DNA of 64,000 nucleotides, taken from the NCBI RefSeq assembly GCF_003627815.1, contig NZ_CP032698.1:4278001-4342000 (forward strand), written 5' to 3'. Below, in pieces: positions 27,691 through 36,722 of the stretch. Origin of the DNA: Streptomyces hundungensis (GTDB lineage Bacteria; Actinomycetota; Actinomycetes; Streptomycetales; Streptomycetaceae). The position numbers and the translations under genes are program-made. The notes under the pieces were generated by a model, which made no database searches, was not told the origin of the DNA, and saw only the letters and a program-made list of their open reading frames with translations. Within the stretch, counting starts at the first letter, position 1; each line of letters starts with the position of its first letter.

Positions 27691-28902
27691 TCAGCGGTGG
27701 GCGGCCGGGACCCGGATCGGCTCCGGTACGGCGCCCGCGACGACGGTGCTGTGCGTGGCCGTACGGCGCTCCAGCGCGCTGGAGACGAAGGCCAGCACGA
27801 GGGCGGAGGCGGCGAGTGCCGCGCCGACCCAGTTCGGGGCGGTGTAGCCGAGGCCGACCGCGATGACGACGCCGCCGAGCCAGGCGGAGAGCGCGTTGCC
27901 GAGGTTGAAGGCGCCGATGTTGACGGCGGACGCCAGGGTGGGTGCGCCGGCGGCCTGGTCGAGGACCCGCTTTTGCAGCGGGGGGACGGTCGCGAAGCCC
28001 AGCGCGCCGATGAGGAAGACCATGACGGCGGACGCGGACTTGTCGTGGGCGGCCACCGTGAACAGCGCCAGGACCACGGCGAGCCCTGATAGCGAGACAT
28101 AGAGCATCGGCATCAGAGCGCGGTCGGCGAACCGGCCGCCGACGAGGTTTCCGACCACCATCCCGAGGCCGAACAGCACGAGCAGCCAGGTGACGGAGGT
28201 GTCGGCATAGCCGGCGACGTTCGTCATCATCGGGGTGATGTAGGTGATCGCGGCGAAGACACCGCCGAAGCCGAGCACGGTCATCGCCATGGCGAGCAGC
28301 ACCTGGACGTTGCGGAACGCGGCGATCTCGTGGCGCAGCCGTACGCCCTCAGCCTTCGGCATGTCCGGGACCAGCTTGGCGACGCCGAGCAGTCCCAGCA
28401 CCCCGAGGGCGGCGACGACGAAGAACGTCGCGCGCCAGCCGACCTGTTGGCCGATCAGCGTGCCGGCCGGTACGCCCACGACGTTGGCGACGGTCAGACC
28501 GGTGAACATCATGGCGATGGCCCCGGCCTTCTTCTCGGGGGCGACCAAGTCCGCGGCGACGACCGAACCGATTCCGAAGAACGCGCCGTGCGCGAGCGAG
28601 GCGACGATCCGCCCGGCCAGCATCAGCCCGAAGGCGGGCGCGAGCGCGGAGAGCACGTTGCCGACGATGAAGAAGCCCATCAGCAGCATCAGCATCCGCT
28701 TGCGGCTGATCTTCGTTCCCAGCAGCGTCATGAGCGGCGCGCCGAGCATCACGCCGACCGCATAGCCACTGACCAGGTATCCGGCGGTCGGGATGGAGAC
28801 ATCGAAGGTGCCGGCGACCTCGGGGAGCAGCCCCATGATCACGAATTCCGTGGTGCCGATACCGAACGCCCCGATGGCGAGGGCTAGGAGCGCGAGTGGC
28901 AT
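27691..28902 (-). CDS. MFS drug-efflux-type transporter (DHA1)
   Basis: A 403-residue transporter with 12 predicted helices: MPLALLALAIGAFGIGTTEFVIMGLLPEVA is typical of the AraJ/Cml-type DHA1 family. GYAVGVMLGAPLMTLLGTKISRKRMLMLLM is motif A, and VVGVPAGTLIGQQVGWRATF is the antiporter motif C region. It probably exports sugars or drugs using proton exchange. ATG 28902 is preceded by GGAAGG. It is divergent from a MarR regulator across a region with a tandem operator array, a classic regulator-efflux pair. Confidence 0.88.
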   Translation of the reverse strand: MPLALLALAIGAFGIGTTEFVIMGLLPEVAGTFDVSIPTAGYLVSGYAVGVMLGAPLMTLLGTKISRKRMLMLLMGFFIVGNVLSALAPAFGLMLAGRIVASLAHGAFFGIGSVVAADLVAPEKKAGAIAMMFTGLTVANVVGVPAGTLIGQQVGWRATFFVVAALGVLGLLGVAKLVPDMPKAEGVRLRHEIAAFRNVQVLLAMAMTVLGFGGVFAAITYITPMMTNVAGYADTSVTWLLVLFGLGMVVGNLVGGRFADRALMPMLYVSLSGLAVVLALFTVAAHDKSASAVMVFLIGALGFATVPPLQKRVLDQAAGAPTLASAVNIGAFNLGNALSAWLGGVVIAVGLGYTAPNWVGAALAASALVLAFVSSALERRTATHSTVVAGAVPEPIRVPAAHR

Positions 28903-28950
28903 GGGATGGCCTTCCAGAAGATTGCTTGAGCCCCTTACAAGCGTCAACAA

Positions 28951-28991
28951 TAATTGCAGACGCTGGCTAATTGCAAACGCGGGCTATTGCA
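28951..28991. promoter_or_regulatory. Tandem 17-bp operator-like repeats between MFS and MarR genes
   Basis: Three imperfect direct repeats: TAATTGCAGACGCTGGC (28951), TAATTGCAAACGCGGGC (28968), and a degenerate copy from 28984 beginning CTATTGCA. They are phased by 17 and 16 bp and lie between the divergent start codons, where a MarR protein would control both promoters. Confidence 0.6.
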
Positions 28992-29040
28992 CTCGTGGAC
29001 TATCCTGAGGACACGCCGCTCCGGACGGAGGACAGACGCA

Positions 29041-29498
29041 TGACCGCGACCGACCCCGCACTCACCGCCCTCGCCCAGGGCTGGTGCGCGCTCTCCCTGC
29101 TGCACGGCAAGATCGATGCCCACATCGAGCGCGCCCTCCAGTCGGGCCATGACCTCAGCGTGCGCGAGTACTCCCTGCTCGACGTCCTGAGTCGCCAGCA
29201 CAGCGGCCCCGGGGGCCATCTCCAGATGAAGCAGGTCGCCGACGCCGTCGTCCTCAGCCAGTCGGCCACGACCCGGCTGGTGACCCGGCTCGAGGACCGT
29301 GGCCTGCTGACCCGGTACCTCTGCGACACCGACCGGCGCGGTATCTACACGGACGTCACCGACTCCGGTCTCGCCCTGCTGGCCGAGGCGCGGCCCACCA
29401 ACGACAGGGCACTGCGCGAGGCCCTGGACGAAGCGGCCACCAACCCCCAACTGGCGCCCCTGGTCCGCACAGTTGAGGCGCTGCACGCACCGGCCTGA
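29041..29498 (+). CDS. MarR-family transcriptional regulator
   Basis: A 151-residue winged-helix regulator: LSVREYSLLDVLSRQHSGPGGHLQMKQVADAVVLSQSATTRLVTRLEDRGLLTRYLCDTDRRGIYTDVTDSG gives the recognition helix and wing of MarR proteins. Ligand unknown. It is divergent from the MFS transporter, with tandem TAATTGCA repeats between, so it is likely the repressor of both. The ATG at 29041 has GGAGGAC upstream. A GNAT gene follows 25 bases after its stop. Confidence 0.9.
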
Positions 29499-29523
29499 CA
29501 GGGCCGGGCGTACGCTCCTATCC

Positions 29524-29976
29524 ATGAACGATCTTGAGATCAGGCCCGCGACGCCCGAGGACATTCCGGCGATCGTGGCGATGCTCGCCGACGATCCGCT
29601 GGGCGCCCAGCGCGAATCGCCGGACGACCTCGCCCCCTACCGCGCCGCCTTCGACCGGCTGGCGAGCGATCCCCACCAGCGATTGGTGGTCGCGGATCGC
29701 GGCGGGCAGGTCGTCGGCACGCTTCAGCTCACCGTCATTCCCGGTCTCTCCCGGCGCGGAGCGTCTCGCTCGATCATCGAGGGCGTCCGCGTGGAGAAGA
29801 CAGAGCGGGGCAGCGGCCTGGGGACCATCCTCATCGAATGGGCCATCGCCGAATCCGAGCGCCTGGGCTGCCAGTTGGTTCAGCTGACCTCGGACGCCAC
29901 CCGCATCGACGCTCATCGCTTCTATGAGCGGCTGGGCTTCGAGGCCTCACATGTGGGGTTCAAGAAGCCGCTGTAG
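29524..29976 (+). CDS. GNAT N-acetyltransferase
   Basis: A 150-residue single-domain acetyltransferase: MNDLEIRPATPEDIPAIVAML, the core RGASRSIIEGVRVEKTERGSGLGTILIEWAIAESE with the Q/RxxGxG/A acetyl-CoA loop as RGSGLG, then DAHRFYERLGFEASHVGFKK. This arrangement is common in small-molecule or peptide acetyltransferases; the acceptor is unknown. It is close behind the MarR gene and probably co-transcribed. Three parS-type sites lie beyond its stop. Confidence 0.87.
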   Translation: MNDLEIRPATPEDIPAIVAMLADDPLGAQRESPDDLAPYRAAFDRLASDPHQRLVVADRGGQVVGTLQLTVIPGLSRRGASRSIIEGVRVEKTERGSGLGTILIEWAIAESERLGCQLVQLTSDATRIDAHRFYERLGFEASHVGFKKPL

Positions 29977-29981
29977 GCCCC

Positions 29982-29995
29982 GTTTCACGTGAAAC
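29982..29995. other. parS site, perfect
   Basis: GTTTCACGTGAAAC in an 18-bp palindrome, 6 bases past the GNAT stop codon. Confidence 0.92.
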
Positions 29996-30052
29996 GGTCT
30001 CGCATGACCGCCCGGTGTGCCGCAGGGCGTCAGACCTACAGCGAAGGCCGGG

Positions 30053-30080
30053 CGCGGCCGTTTCACGTGAAACGGCCGCG
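30053..30080. terminator. 28-bp parS-centred palindrome between convergent genes
   Basis: Perfect arms CGCGGCCGTTTCAC and complement surround parS 30060. In RNA this gives a GC-capped hairpin between convergent genes. It could end both transcripts. Confidence 0.5.
30060..30073. other. parS site, perfect
   Basis: GTTTCACGTGAAAC, 78 bp from the site at 29982 and centred in the 28-bp palindrome. Confidence 0.92.
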
Positions 30081-30090
30081 TCCGGTGTCG

Positions 30091-30104
30091 GTTCCACGTG
30101 AAAC
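30091..30104. other. parS-like site, one mismatch
   Basis: GTTCCACGTGAAAC, a single T-to-C change at position 4, ending just before the serine hydrolase stop codon (complement 30106). Confidence 0.7.
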
Positions 30105-30105
30105 G

Positions 30106-31509
30106 TCAGATTCCCCGCCAGCCCTCGGGGTCCACACCACCCGGCACGGCGCTCGCCTCGGGGCCGTACGGCTCACGCGTGAACACGAAGGAGCCGAGGT
30201 CGAGATGGCTCACCGAACCGTCCGGTCGGCGCACCACACGGAGTGTCTCGCCCTGGTAGTAGCCGTCGAGACCGACCCAGGTCCCGTCGGCGGCCGCCTT
30301 GAACGCGGACGCCCGGCCGATCCCCCGCAGCGGCGCCAGCGCCACCCCCCGCTCGGCAGTGAGCCGCAGGCCGTAGGCGTGGGTGCCCCAGTACCAGGGC
30401 CCGGTGAGCGCCAGGAGGTGCTCATCCACCTCAGGGAGGGGGCGCCAGGGCTCCGGGAAGCGCGGCTCGGCGTCCGCCACGATGCGTACGAGATCGGCCG
30501 CCAGCGAGCCGCACATCGGACCCGAGGTCGCATTGGCGAGCGCGACGGCGGCCACCCCGTCCGCCACGCTGATCCATAGACCCGCGACGAACCCGGGCAA
30601 CGAGCCGGTGTGCCCGGCGAGTTCGCGACCACCGCTGCGAGCGAGCTGCATGCCGAATCCGTATCCGTCGTCCCATCCACCCGCTTCCGGGGCGACGGCG
30701 GGAGTCCGCATCTCTGCCACCGACTCGGCGCTCAGCACCCGCTCATCGCCCTCGGCGAGAAAGACGGCGAAGCGGCACAGGTCGGCGGCGGTCGACCAGA
30801 GCTGCCCGGCGGGAGCCATCAGGCCGAGGTCCTCGGACGGTTCGGGCAGCAGCACATCGGCCCACGGATGCACGGCCCAGCCACCGGCATGGGGGTGCGC
30901 CGGCTGCGTGCCCGTACGGTCGAGCCCGAGCGGCTGGAGGATCTCGCTCCGCAGCGCCTGCTCCCAGGACACTCCGCGCACCGCCTCCACCAGAGAACCG
31001 AGCAGGGCGTAACCCGGGTTGGAGTAGTGGTGGAGCCGTCCCGCGGGGTGCAGATACGGCTCGCTTCCCAGGACGTCGGTCAGTTCGGGGCGGAGCTCTC
31101 CTGGCGTCCGCTCCCACCAGGGAGCGGGCGACTCCGCCGCCAACCCCGCGGTGTGGGAAAGGAGTTGAGCGATTGTCGCTCCGCCCGCCGCGGTGCCGGG
31201 GAGGTGCTTCTCCAAGGGATCGCCGAGATCGAGCAGCCCCTCGTCACGCAACCGCAGAACCAGTACGGCGGTGAAGATCTTGGTGATGGACCCGATGCGG
31301 TACTGGACGTCGGCGTCCGGGCCGTGGCCGTCGACCGAGGTGCGCGAGCCGGACCAGACCATCCGGCCGTCCCGCGCCACGGCCGCGACCAGCGAGGGCG
31401 CCCTCCCTTCGGACTGGGCGACAGCGATGCGGTGAAGCAGCGCACGCCGCGTCGATGGCAACAGCTCTTCGAAGGGGGCGGGCGATACGGGCGAACGGGA
31501 TGAGGTCAT
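30106..31509 (-). CDS. Beta-lactamase-family serine hydrolase
   Basis: A 467-residue class C beta-lactamase/esterase-type protein. The nucleophile motif is GSITK (Ser74, Lys77), the second motif YSN (Tyr162-Asn164) in HHYSNPGYALL, and the third HTG in LAGHTGSLPGF. A C-terminal 130-residue beta domain follows (VDEHLLALTGPWYWGTHAYG). No signal peptide is evident, so it is probably cytosolic. Substrate may be a D-amino-acid peptide or an ester. The start is ATG 31509. It lies downstream of dnaB on the same strand with a 91-base gap. Confidence 0.87.
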   Translation of the reverse strand: MTSSRSPVSPAPFEELLPSTRRALLHRIAVAQSEGRAPSLVAAVARDGRMVWSGSRTSVDGHGPDADVQYRIGSITKIFTAVLVLRLRDEGLLDLGDPLEKHLPGTAAGGATIAQLLSHTAGLAAESPAPWWERTPGELRPELTDVLGSEPYLHPAGRLHHYSNPGYALLGSLVEAVRGVSWEQALRSEILQPLGLDRTGTQPAHPHAGGWAVHPWADVLLPEPSEDLGLMAPAGQLWSTAADLCRFAVFLAEGDERVLSAESVAEMRTPAVAPEAGGWDDGYGFGMQLARSGGRELAGHTGSLPGFVAGLWISVADGVAAVALANATSGPMCGSLAADLVRIVADAEPRFPEPWRPLPEVDEHLLALTGPWYWGTHAYGLRLTAERGVALAPLRGIGRASAFKAAADGTWVGLDGYYQGETLRVVRRPDGSVSHLDLGSFVFTREPYGPEASAVPGGVDPEGWRGI

Positions 31510-31600
31510 GGGCTAGGTCTAACCGCGCACCCGCCTCCCGTCGACCGCTTTTCCCCGAGCCGACCTCTTTGGCACCGTGTAACCCAACGGGGTTGCTGGA

Positions 31601-33094
31601 TCAGGTCGCCGCCATGTCCACGAAGCGCGAATAGTGACCCTGGAAGGCGACGGTGATCGTCGCGGTCGGGCCGTTACGGTGCTTGGCCACGATCAGGTCC
31701 GCCTCGCCCGCGCGGGGCGACTCCTTCTCGTAGGCGTCCTCACGGTGCAGCAGGATGACCATGTCCGCGTCCTGCTCGATGGAGCCCGATTCACGCAGGT
31801 CGGAGACCATCGGCTTCTTGTCGGTGCGCTGCTCGGGACCACGGTTCAGCTGCGAGAGCGCGATCACCGGAAGCTGGAGCTCCTTGGCGAGCAGCTTCAG
31901 GTTTCGCGACATGTCCGAGACTTCCTGCTGGCGGCTCTCCGCACGCTTCGAACCGCCGGACTGCATCAGCTGGAGATAGTCGATGACGACGAGGCGGAGG
32001 TCGTTCCGCTGCTTCAAGCGGCGGCACTTGGCGCGGATTTCCATCATCGACAGGTTGGGAGAGTCGTCGATGTAGAGCGGCGCCTGGGAGACGTCGGGCA
32101 TGCGCCGGGCCAGCCGTGTCCAGTCGTCGTCGGTCATCGTGCCGGAGCGCATGTGGTGGAGCGCGACCCGGGCCTCGGCCGACAGCAGACGCATCGCGAT
32201 CTCGTTGCGCCCCATTTCGAGCGAGAAGATCACGCTCGGCAGATTGTGCTTGATCGAACAGGCCCGCGCGAAGTCCAGCGCCAGCGTGGACTTACCCATC
32301 GCGGGTCGGGCGGCGATGACGACCATCTGACCGGGGTGCAGACCATTGGTGAGCGAGTCGAAGTCGGTGAATCCGGTAGGCACTCCGGTCATCTCGCCGC
32401 TGCGGGAGCCGATCGCCTCGATCTCGTCGAGCGCGCCCTCCATGATGTCGCCGAGCGGGAGATAGTCCTCGCTGGTGCGCTGCTCGGTGACCGCGTAGAT
32501 CTCGGCCTGGGCGGAGTTGACGATGTCGTCGACGTCGCCGTCCGCCGCGTATCCCATCTGCGTGATCTTGGTGCCCGCCTCGACGAGCCGGCGGAGCACC
32601 GCCCGCTCATGGACGATTTCCGCGTAGTACGAGGCGTTGGCTGCCGTCGGCACCGACTGGACCAGCGTGTGCAGATAGGACGCACCGCCGACCCGGGTGA
32701 TCTCGCCGCGCTTGACCAGTTCGGCGGCGACGGTGATGGGGTCGGCCGGCTCGCCCTTGGCGTAGAGGTCGAGGATCGCCGTGTAGACGGTCTCGTGTGC
32801 GGGCTTGTAGAAGTCATGGCCCTTGATGATCTCCACGACGTCCGCGATGGCGTCCTTGGAGAGCAGCATGCCGCCGAGCACGGACTGTTCGGCGTCGATG
32901 TCCTGGGGCGGCACCCGCTCGAAGCCGGAGGAGCCGCCGTCCCAGTCGTCCTGGCCCCGGTCGTGCTGATCGTCACGGCCTCTGCCGCGGCCGCGGCCAC
33001 GGACCTCGCTGTCGCCGCGCTGGCGGGAAACAGGCAGACGGTCACTTGGACCGGTGTCGGCCCAGGGCTCGTCCAACGGCTCGGGAATGCTCAC
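31601..33094 (-). CDS. dnaB: Replicative DNA helicase
   Basis: A 497-residue DnaB hexameric helicase, with an extra Arg/Gly/Asp-rich N-terminal tail (residues 1-60, RGRGRGRGRDDQHDRGQDD). The N-terminal helicase domain starts at VPPQDIDAEQSVLGGML; RecA core Walker A is ARPAMGKST (262-270), followed by IFSLEMGRNEIAMR, LVVIDYLQLM (Walker B), and SDLRESGSIEQDADMV. Length shows no intein. GTG 33094 has GGAGGAGG seven bases upstream. A DnaA-box cluster lies 150-240 bases upstream, which may link its expression or local replication control to DnaA. Confidence 0.96.
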   Translation of the reverse strand: MSIPEPLDEPWADTGPSDRLPVSRQRGDSEVRGRGRGRGRDDQHDRGQDDWDGGSSGFERVPPQDIDAEQSVLGGMLLSKDAIADVVEIIKGHDFYKPAHETVYTAILDLYAKGEPADPITVAAELVKRGEITRVGGASYLHTLVQSVPTAANASYYAEIVHERAVLRRLVEAGTKITQMGYAADGDVDDIVNSAQAEIYAVTEQRTSEDYLPLGDIMEGALDEIEAIGSRSGEMTGVPTGFTDFDSLTNGLHPGQMVVIAARPAMGKSTLALDFARACSIKHNLPSVIFSLEMGRNEIAMRLLSAEARVALHHMRSGTMTDDDWTRLARRMPDVSQAPLYIDDSPNLSMMEIRAKCRRLKQRNDLRLVVIDYLQLMQSGGSKRAESRQQEVSDMSRNLKLLAKELQLPVIALSQLNRGPEQRTDKKPMVSDLRESGSIEQDADMVILLHREDAYEKESPRAGEADLIVAKHRNGPTATITVAFQGHYSRFVDMAAT

Positions 33095-33241
33095 CGGGCC
33101 ACCTCCTCCCGTCCGCTCCGCGGACCTAGCCGTGCCACTCTTTCTACGGCACGACACTGACAAAACGAGAAGCCCGACTCCGGTTCTGGCGCGTCGGGCG
33201 CCGGACCACGGTAGGCCCGCGAGCGGCGTCAGCCAATCTGG

Positions 33242-33330
33242 TTATCCACAGGCCTTGTGGACGAACGACCGGATGCTGTGGAGAAGTCTCCGGAACCTGT
33301 GCACGGACCGGGGGACAGCACTGTGGACAA
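33242..33330. promoter_or_regulatory. DnaA-box cluster upstream of dnaB
   Basis: The 423-base gap between dnaB and the MATE gene has no protein-coding frame I believe. It contains TTATCCACA (33242-33250, plus), TGTGGACGA (33256-33264, minus), TGTGGAGAA (33277-33285, minus) and TGTGGACAA (33322-33330, minus, the perfect TTGTCCACA Streptomyces box). Weaker copies are at 33386 and 33496. Four 9-mers within 89 bp is far above chance. Confidence 0.75.
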
Positions 33331-33517
33331 AGTCATAGCACCCCGACGACGAACCACTTGACCTGCACTTTCTCCATCCACCGGCTGTGGGGGAGAAAAA
33401 CTTTCCCGACTGGCTCAAGATCTCGGCAGACAGCGCCCGCGCGAACCGGAGCCCACCCTCGAAGTAAGGACTCCAGGTGCATTGCATCCATTACCTGTGG
33501 AAGATTAGATTGACCCC

Positions 33518-34867
33518 ATGAAACAGGCCCCCGCAGCGCCGGAGAGCGACCGGCGGACCTCCCGGCACCGACACGACCGCGAGATCGTGTCGCTCGCCGT
33601 ACCCGCCTTCGGCGCCCTCGTCGCCGAGCCGCTCTTCGTGATGGCCGACAGCGCGATCGTGGGCCATCTCGGCACCCCGCAACTGGCCGGTTTGGGTATT
33701 GCCGCGCCTCTGCTCACCACCGCCGTGAGCATCTTCGTCTTCCTCGCCTACGCCACCACCGCCGCCGTTTCCCGCCGGGTCGGCGCGGGAGATCTGCGCG
33801 CCGCGATCCGCCAGGGCATGGACGGCATCTGGCTGGCCCTGTTCCTGGGCGCCGTGGTCGTCGCCGCCGTACTCCCCGCCGCCCCCTCGCTGGTCGGCCT
33901 GTTCGGCGCCTCGGACACCGCGGCCCCTTACGCCATCACCTATCTGCGCATCTCGGCCCTCGGCATCCCCGCCATGCTCGTGGTCCTCGCCTCGACGGGC
34001 ATCCTCCGCGGCTTGCAGGACACCCGAAAGCCCCTGTACGTCGCGATCGGGGGCTTCACCGCCAACGGAGCGCTCAATCTGGGACTCGTGTACGGCGCCG
34101 GGCTCGGCATCGCCGGATCGGCCTGGGGCACCGTCATCGCCCAGTTCGGCATGGCCGCCGTCTATCTCACCGTGGTCGTGCGCGGGGCCCGGCGCCACAA
34201 CGCCTCGCTCCGGCCCGACCTCGCGGGCATCCGGAACAGCGCACAGGCAGGCGCCCCGCTGCTGATCCGTACGCTCTCGTTGCGGGCCGTCCTGATGATC
34301 GCGACCGCCGTCGCGGCCCGGCTGGGGGACGCCGACATCGCCGCGCATCAGATCATCCTGTCCCTGTGGAGTCTGATGGCCTTCGCCCTCGACGCGATCG
34401 CCATCGCCGGCCAGGCGATCATCGGGCGCTATCTGGGGGCCGGCGACGCCCACGGAGCCAAACAGGCCTGCCGCCGCATGGTGGAGTGGGGCGTCGCCTT
34501 CGGGGTCCTGCTCGGCGTGCTGGTGGTGGCGGCCCGGCCGCTCTTCGTTCCGCTCTTCACCAACGACCACACCGTCCAGCACACCCTGCTGCCCGCCCTG
34601 CTCGTGGTCGCCCTGACCCAGCCGGTCGCGGGCGTGGTCTTCGTCCTCGACGGCGTCCTGATGGGCGCGGGTGACGGCCCTTACCTGGCGCGGGCCATGT
34701 TGGTGACCCTGGTCGTCTTCGCCCCGGTCGCACTGCTCGTACCGACCCTCGGCGGCGGCCTCACAGCGCTGTGGTGGGCCATGGCGCTGATGATGACCGT
34801 CCGCATGCTGACGCTGGTCCTGCGGGCCCGCTCCGGGCGCTGGCTGGTCACCGGCGCCAGTCGCTGA
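33518..34867 (+). CDS. MATE-family (DinF-like) efflux transporter
   Basis: A 449-residue protein with 12 hydrophobic segments. It opens REIVSLAVPAFGALVAEPLFVMADSAIVGHLGTPQLAGLGIAAPLL, the typical MATE/DinF first helix pair, and repeats the pattern at LLIRTLSLRAVLMIATAVAARLGDADIAAHQIILSLWSL. TGILRGLQDTRKPLY is another family signature. It exports cationic compounds in exchange for Na+ or H+. Start ATG 33518, with GGAAG upstream. Divergent from dnaB and convergent with rplI, with two parS sites and a terminator beyond its stop. Confidence 0.9.
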   Translation: MKQAPAAPESDRRTSRHRHDREIVSLAVPAFGALVAEPLFVMADSAIVGHLGTPQLAGLGIAAPLLTTAVSIFVFLAYATTAAVSRRVGAGDLRAAIRQGMDGIWLALFLGAVVVAAVLPAAPSLVGLFGASDTAAPYAITYLRISALGIPAMLVVLASTGILRGLQDTRKPLYVAIGGFTANGALNLGLVYGAGLGIAGSAWGTVIAQFGMAAVYLTVVVRGARRHNASLRPDLAGIRNSAQAGAPLLIRTLSLRAVLMIATAVAARLGDADIAAHQIILSLWSLMAFALDAIAIAGQAIIGRYLGAGDAHGAKQACRRMVEWGVAFGVLLGVLVVAARPLFVPLFTNDHTVQHTLLPALLVVALTQPVAGVVFVLDGVLMGAGDGPYLARAMLVTLVVFAPVALLVPTLGGGLTALWWAMALMMTVRMLTLVLRARSGRWLVTGASR

Positions 34868-34898
34868 CCCGGAGGCGACCCGTGACTGCTCGCGTGGT

Positions 34899-34912
34899 GT
34901 TTCACGTGAAAC
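34899..34912. other. parS site, perfect
   Basis: GTTTCACGTGAAAC, 35 bp from the next site, between the MATE gene and the rplI terminator. Confidence 0.92.
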
Positions 34913-34933
34913 GCGGCCATCTGCTTCCGTCCC

Positions 34934-34947
34934 GTTTCACGTGAAAC
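34934..34947. other. parS site, perfect
   Basis: GTTTCACGTGAAAC, second of a close pair in the MATE/rplI gap. Confidence 0.92.
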
Positions 34948-34964
34948 ACCGAAGGCAAGCACGG

Positions 34965-35000
34965 AAGAAGGGCCGCCCCCCGAGGGGTACGGCCCTTCTT
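34965..35000. terminator. Bidirectional terminator between MATE gene and rplI
   Basis: AAGAAGGGCCG pairs with CGGCCCTTCTT (11 bp). The plus-strand side runs into CTTCTTCTGC, so it resembles a canonical intrinsic terminator, serving both the MATE gene and the ribosomal operon. Confidence 0.8.
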
Positions 35001-35020
35001 CTTCTTCTGCTGTGCGGTGC

Positions 35021-35467
35021 TTAGGCGGCGATGACCTCGACGCCGAGCTTCGCGACAACGTCGGAGTGCAGACGCACGGACACCTGGTGAGCACCCAGGG
35101 TCTTGATCGGCGAACCGAGCTCGACGCGGCGCTTGTCCACGTCCGGGCCACCGGCAGCCTTGATCGCCGAAGCGACGTCGGCCTGGGTGACGGAGCCGAA
35201 GAGACGGCCGGCGTCGCCGGAGCGAACAGCCAGACGCACCTTCACGCCCTCGAGGCGGGCCTTGACCTCATTGGCCTGCTCGATGGTCGCGATCTCGTGG
35301 ATCTTGCGCGCACGACGGATCTGCGCGACATCCTTCTCGCCACCCTTGGTCCAGCGGATCGCGAAACCACGCGGGACCAGGTAGTTGCGAGCGTAGCCGT
35401 CCTTGACGTCAACGACGTCGCCGGCAGTGCCGAGGCCAGAGACCTCGTGGGTGAGGATGATCTTCAT
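35021..35467 (-). CDS. rplI: 50S ribosomal protein L9
   Basis: A 148-residue ribosomal protein. The N-terminal [37 protein letters not shown] is the L9 rRNA-binding domain; a connecting helix ([17 protein letters not shown]) leads to the C-terminal domain with [16 protein letters not shown]. It is the last gene of rpsF-ssb-rpsR-rplI, 18 bases after rpsR, and is followed by a strong terminator. Confidence 0.97.
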   Translation of the reverse strand: MKIILTHEVSGLGTAGDVVDVKDGYARNYLVPRGFAIRWTKGGEKDVAQIRRARKIHEIATIEQANEVKARLEGVKVRLAVRSGDAGRLFGSVTQADVASAIKAAGGPDVDKRRVELGSPIKTLGAHQVSVRLHSDVVAKLGVEVIAA

Positions 35468-35485
35468 TTTTCGGTCACCCTTCCC

Positions 35486-35722
35486 TTATCGCGCGGTGGA
35501 CGTGTAGGGCAGCAGCGCCATCTCACGGCTGTTCTTGACGGCCGTGGCGACGTCACGCTGGTGCTGCGTGCAGTTGCCGGTAACGCGGCGGGCACGGATC
35601 TTGCCGCGGTCGGAAATGAACTTCCGCAGCATGTTCGTGTCCTTGTAGTCCACGTAAGCGGTCTTGTCCTTGCAGAAAGCGCAGACCTTCTTCTTAGGCT
35701 TGCGCACAGGCGGCTTCGCCAT
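35486..35722 (-). CDS. rpsR: 30S ribosomal protein S18
   Basis: A 78-residue S18: [64 protein letters not shown]. Cys14, Cys17, Cys51 and His54 suggest the zinc-containing (C+) form. Streptomyces often have a second, zinc-free S18 elsewhere for zinc starvation; that cannot be seen here. It sits between ssb and rplI in the conserved operon. Confidence 0.97.
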   Translation of the reverse strand: MAKPPVRKPKKKVCAFCKDKTAYVDYKDTNMLRKFISDRGKIRARRVTGNCTQHQRDVATAVKNSREMALLPYTSTAR

Positions 35723-35766
35723 GGTGTTTCTCCTGTGTGATCAAGAAGTGGGGGTTACGAACTGCC

Positions 35767-36357
35767 CTAGAAGGGCGGCTCGTCCGAGTAGCCGCCGCCG
35801 GAGCTTCCGCCCCAGCCGCCACCGCCGTTGCCACCCTGCTGCGGCTGTCCGCCGCCGGCCGGCGCGCTGGAGGCCCAGGGGTCGTCGGCGGGTGCACCGC
35901 CGCCGGCCGGCTGGCCACCGCTGGGAGCTCCGCCCCAGCTGCCGCCGCCCTGCTGCTGACCGCCGCCGCCGTATCCACCCTGACCGCCGCGACCGGTGGT
36001 CTTGGTGACCTTGGCCGTGGCGCTCTTGAGGCTGGGGCCGACTTCCTCGACGTCCAGCTCGTAGACCGTGCGCTTGACGCCCTCGCGGTCCTCGTACGAC
36101 CGCTGCCTCAGCCGGCCCTGCACGACTACGCGCATGCCTCGCTGAAGCGACTCCGCGACGTTCTCCGCCGCCTGACGCCAGACCGAGCAGGTCAGGAACA
36201 GGCTTTCGCCGTCCTTCCACTCATTGGTCTGACGGTCGAAGGTGCGGGGAGTGGACGCGACACGGAACTTCGCGACGGCCGCACCGGAGGGGGTGAAGCG
36301 CAGCTCGGGGTCGTCGACGAGATTGCCGACGACCGTGATGACGGTCTCGCCTGCCAT
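35767..36357 (-). CDS. ssb: Single-stranded DNA-binding protein
   Basis: A 196-residue SSB. The OB-fold is residues 1-110 ([70 protein letters not shown]), then a Gly/Gln-rich disordered linker with repeats of GG, and the acidic partner-binding tip DEPPF. It protects single-stranded DNA during replication, consistent with its place between rpsF and rpsR and close to dnaB. This is the essential housekeeping SSB. Confidence 0.96.
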   Translation of the reverse strand: MAGETVITVVGNLVDDPELRFTPSGAAVAKFRVASTPRTFDRQTNEWKDGESLFLTCSVWRQAAENVAESLQRGMRVVVQGRLRQRSYEDREGVKRTVYELDVEEVGPSLKSATAKVTKTTGRGGQGGYGGGGQQQGGGSWGGAPSGGQPAGGGAPADDPWASSAPAGGGQPQQGGNGGGGWGGSSGGGYSDEPPF

Positions 36358-36431
36358 GGGTGAACCTCTCGGCGGGGATTGCTGCTGGCTGCTGTGTTGC
36401 TACTCGGACCCGATTACCTCTGAGCGAAAGC

Positions 36432-36722
36432 TCAGTGGGTCTCGGGACGGAGGACCTTGGTCCGGAGGACCGACTCGTTCAGGTTCATCTGACGGTCGAG
36501 CTCCTTGACGACCGCAGGCTCGGCCTGCAAGTCGAGAACCGTGTAGATGCCCTCGGGCTTCTTCTTGATCTCGTAGGCGAGACGCCGACGGCCCCAGGTG
36601 TCGACCTTCTCAACCTTTCCGTTGCCCTCGCGGACGACGGAGAGGAAGTTCTCGATCAGGGGAGAGACAGCGCGCTCCTCCAGATCGGGGTCGAGGATGA
36701 CCATCACCTCGTAGTGACGCAT
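36432..36722 (-). CDS. rpsF: 30S ribosomal protein S6
   Basis: A 96-residue S6: [30 protein letters not shown], then GGR-type [53 protein letters not shown] 36722 has AAGGAGGTGGG upstream, a near-perfect Shine-Dalgarno; the longer open frame upstream is not used. It is the first gene of the rpsF-ssb-rpsR-rplI operon; its promoter should lie within 36723-36985, where I see no clear consensus. Confidence 0.97.
   Translation of the reverse strand: MRHYEVMVILDPDLEERAVSPLIENFLSVVREGNGKVEKVDTWGRRRLAYEIKKKPEGIYTVLDLQAEPAVVKELDRQMNLNESVLRTKVLRPETH

Noticed and set aside
33242..33487. Minus-strand open frame of 81 codons between dnaB and the MATE gene
   Set aside because: Its composition is not protein-like, it has no ribosome-binding site, and it runs through the DnaA-box cluster.
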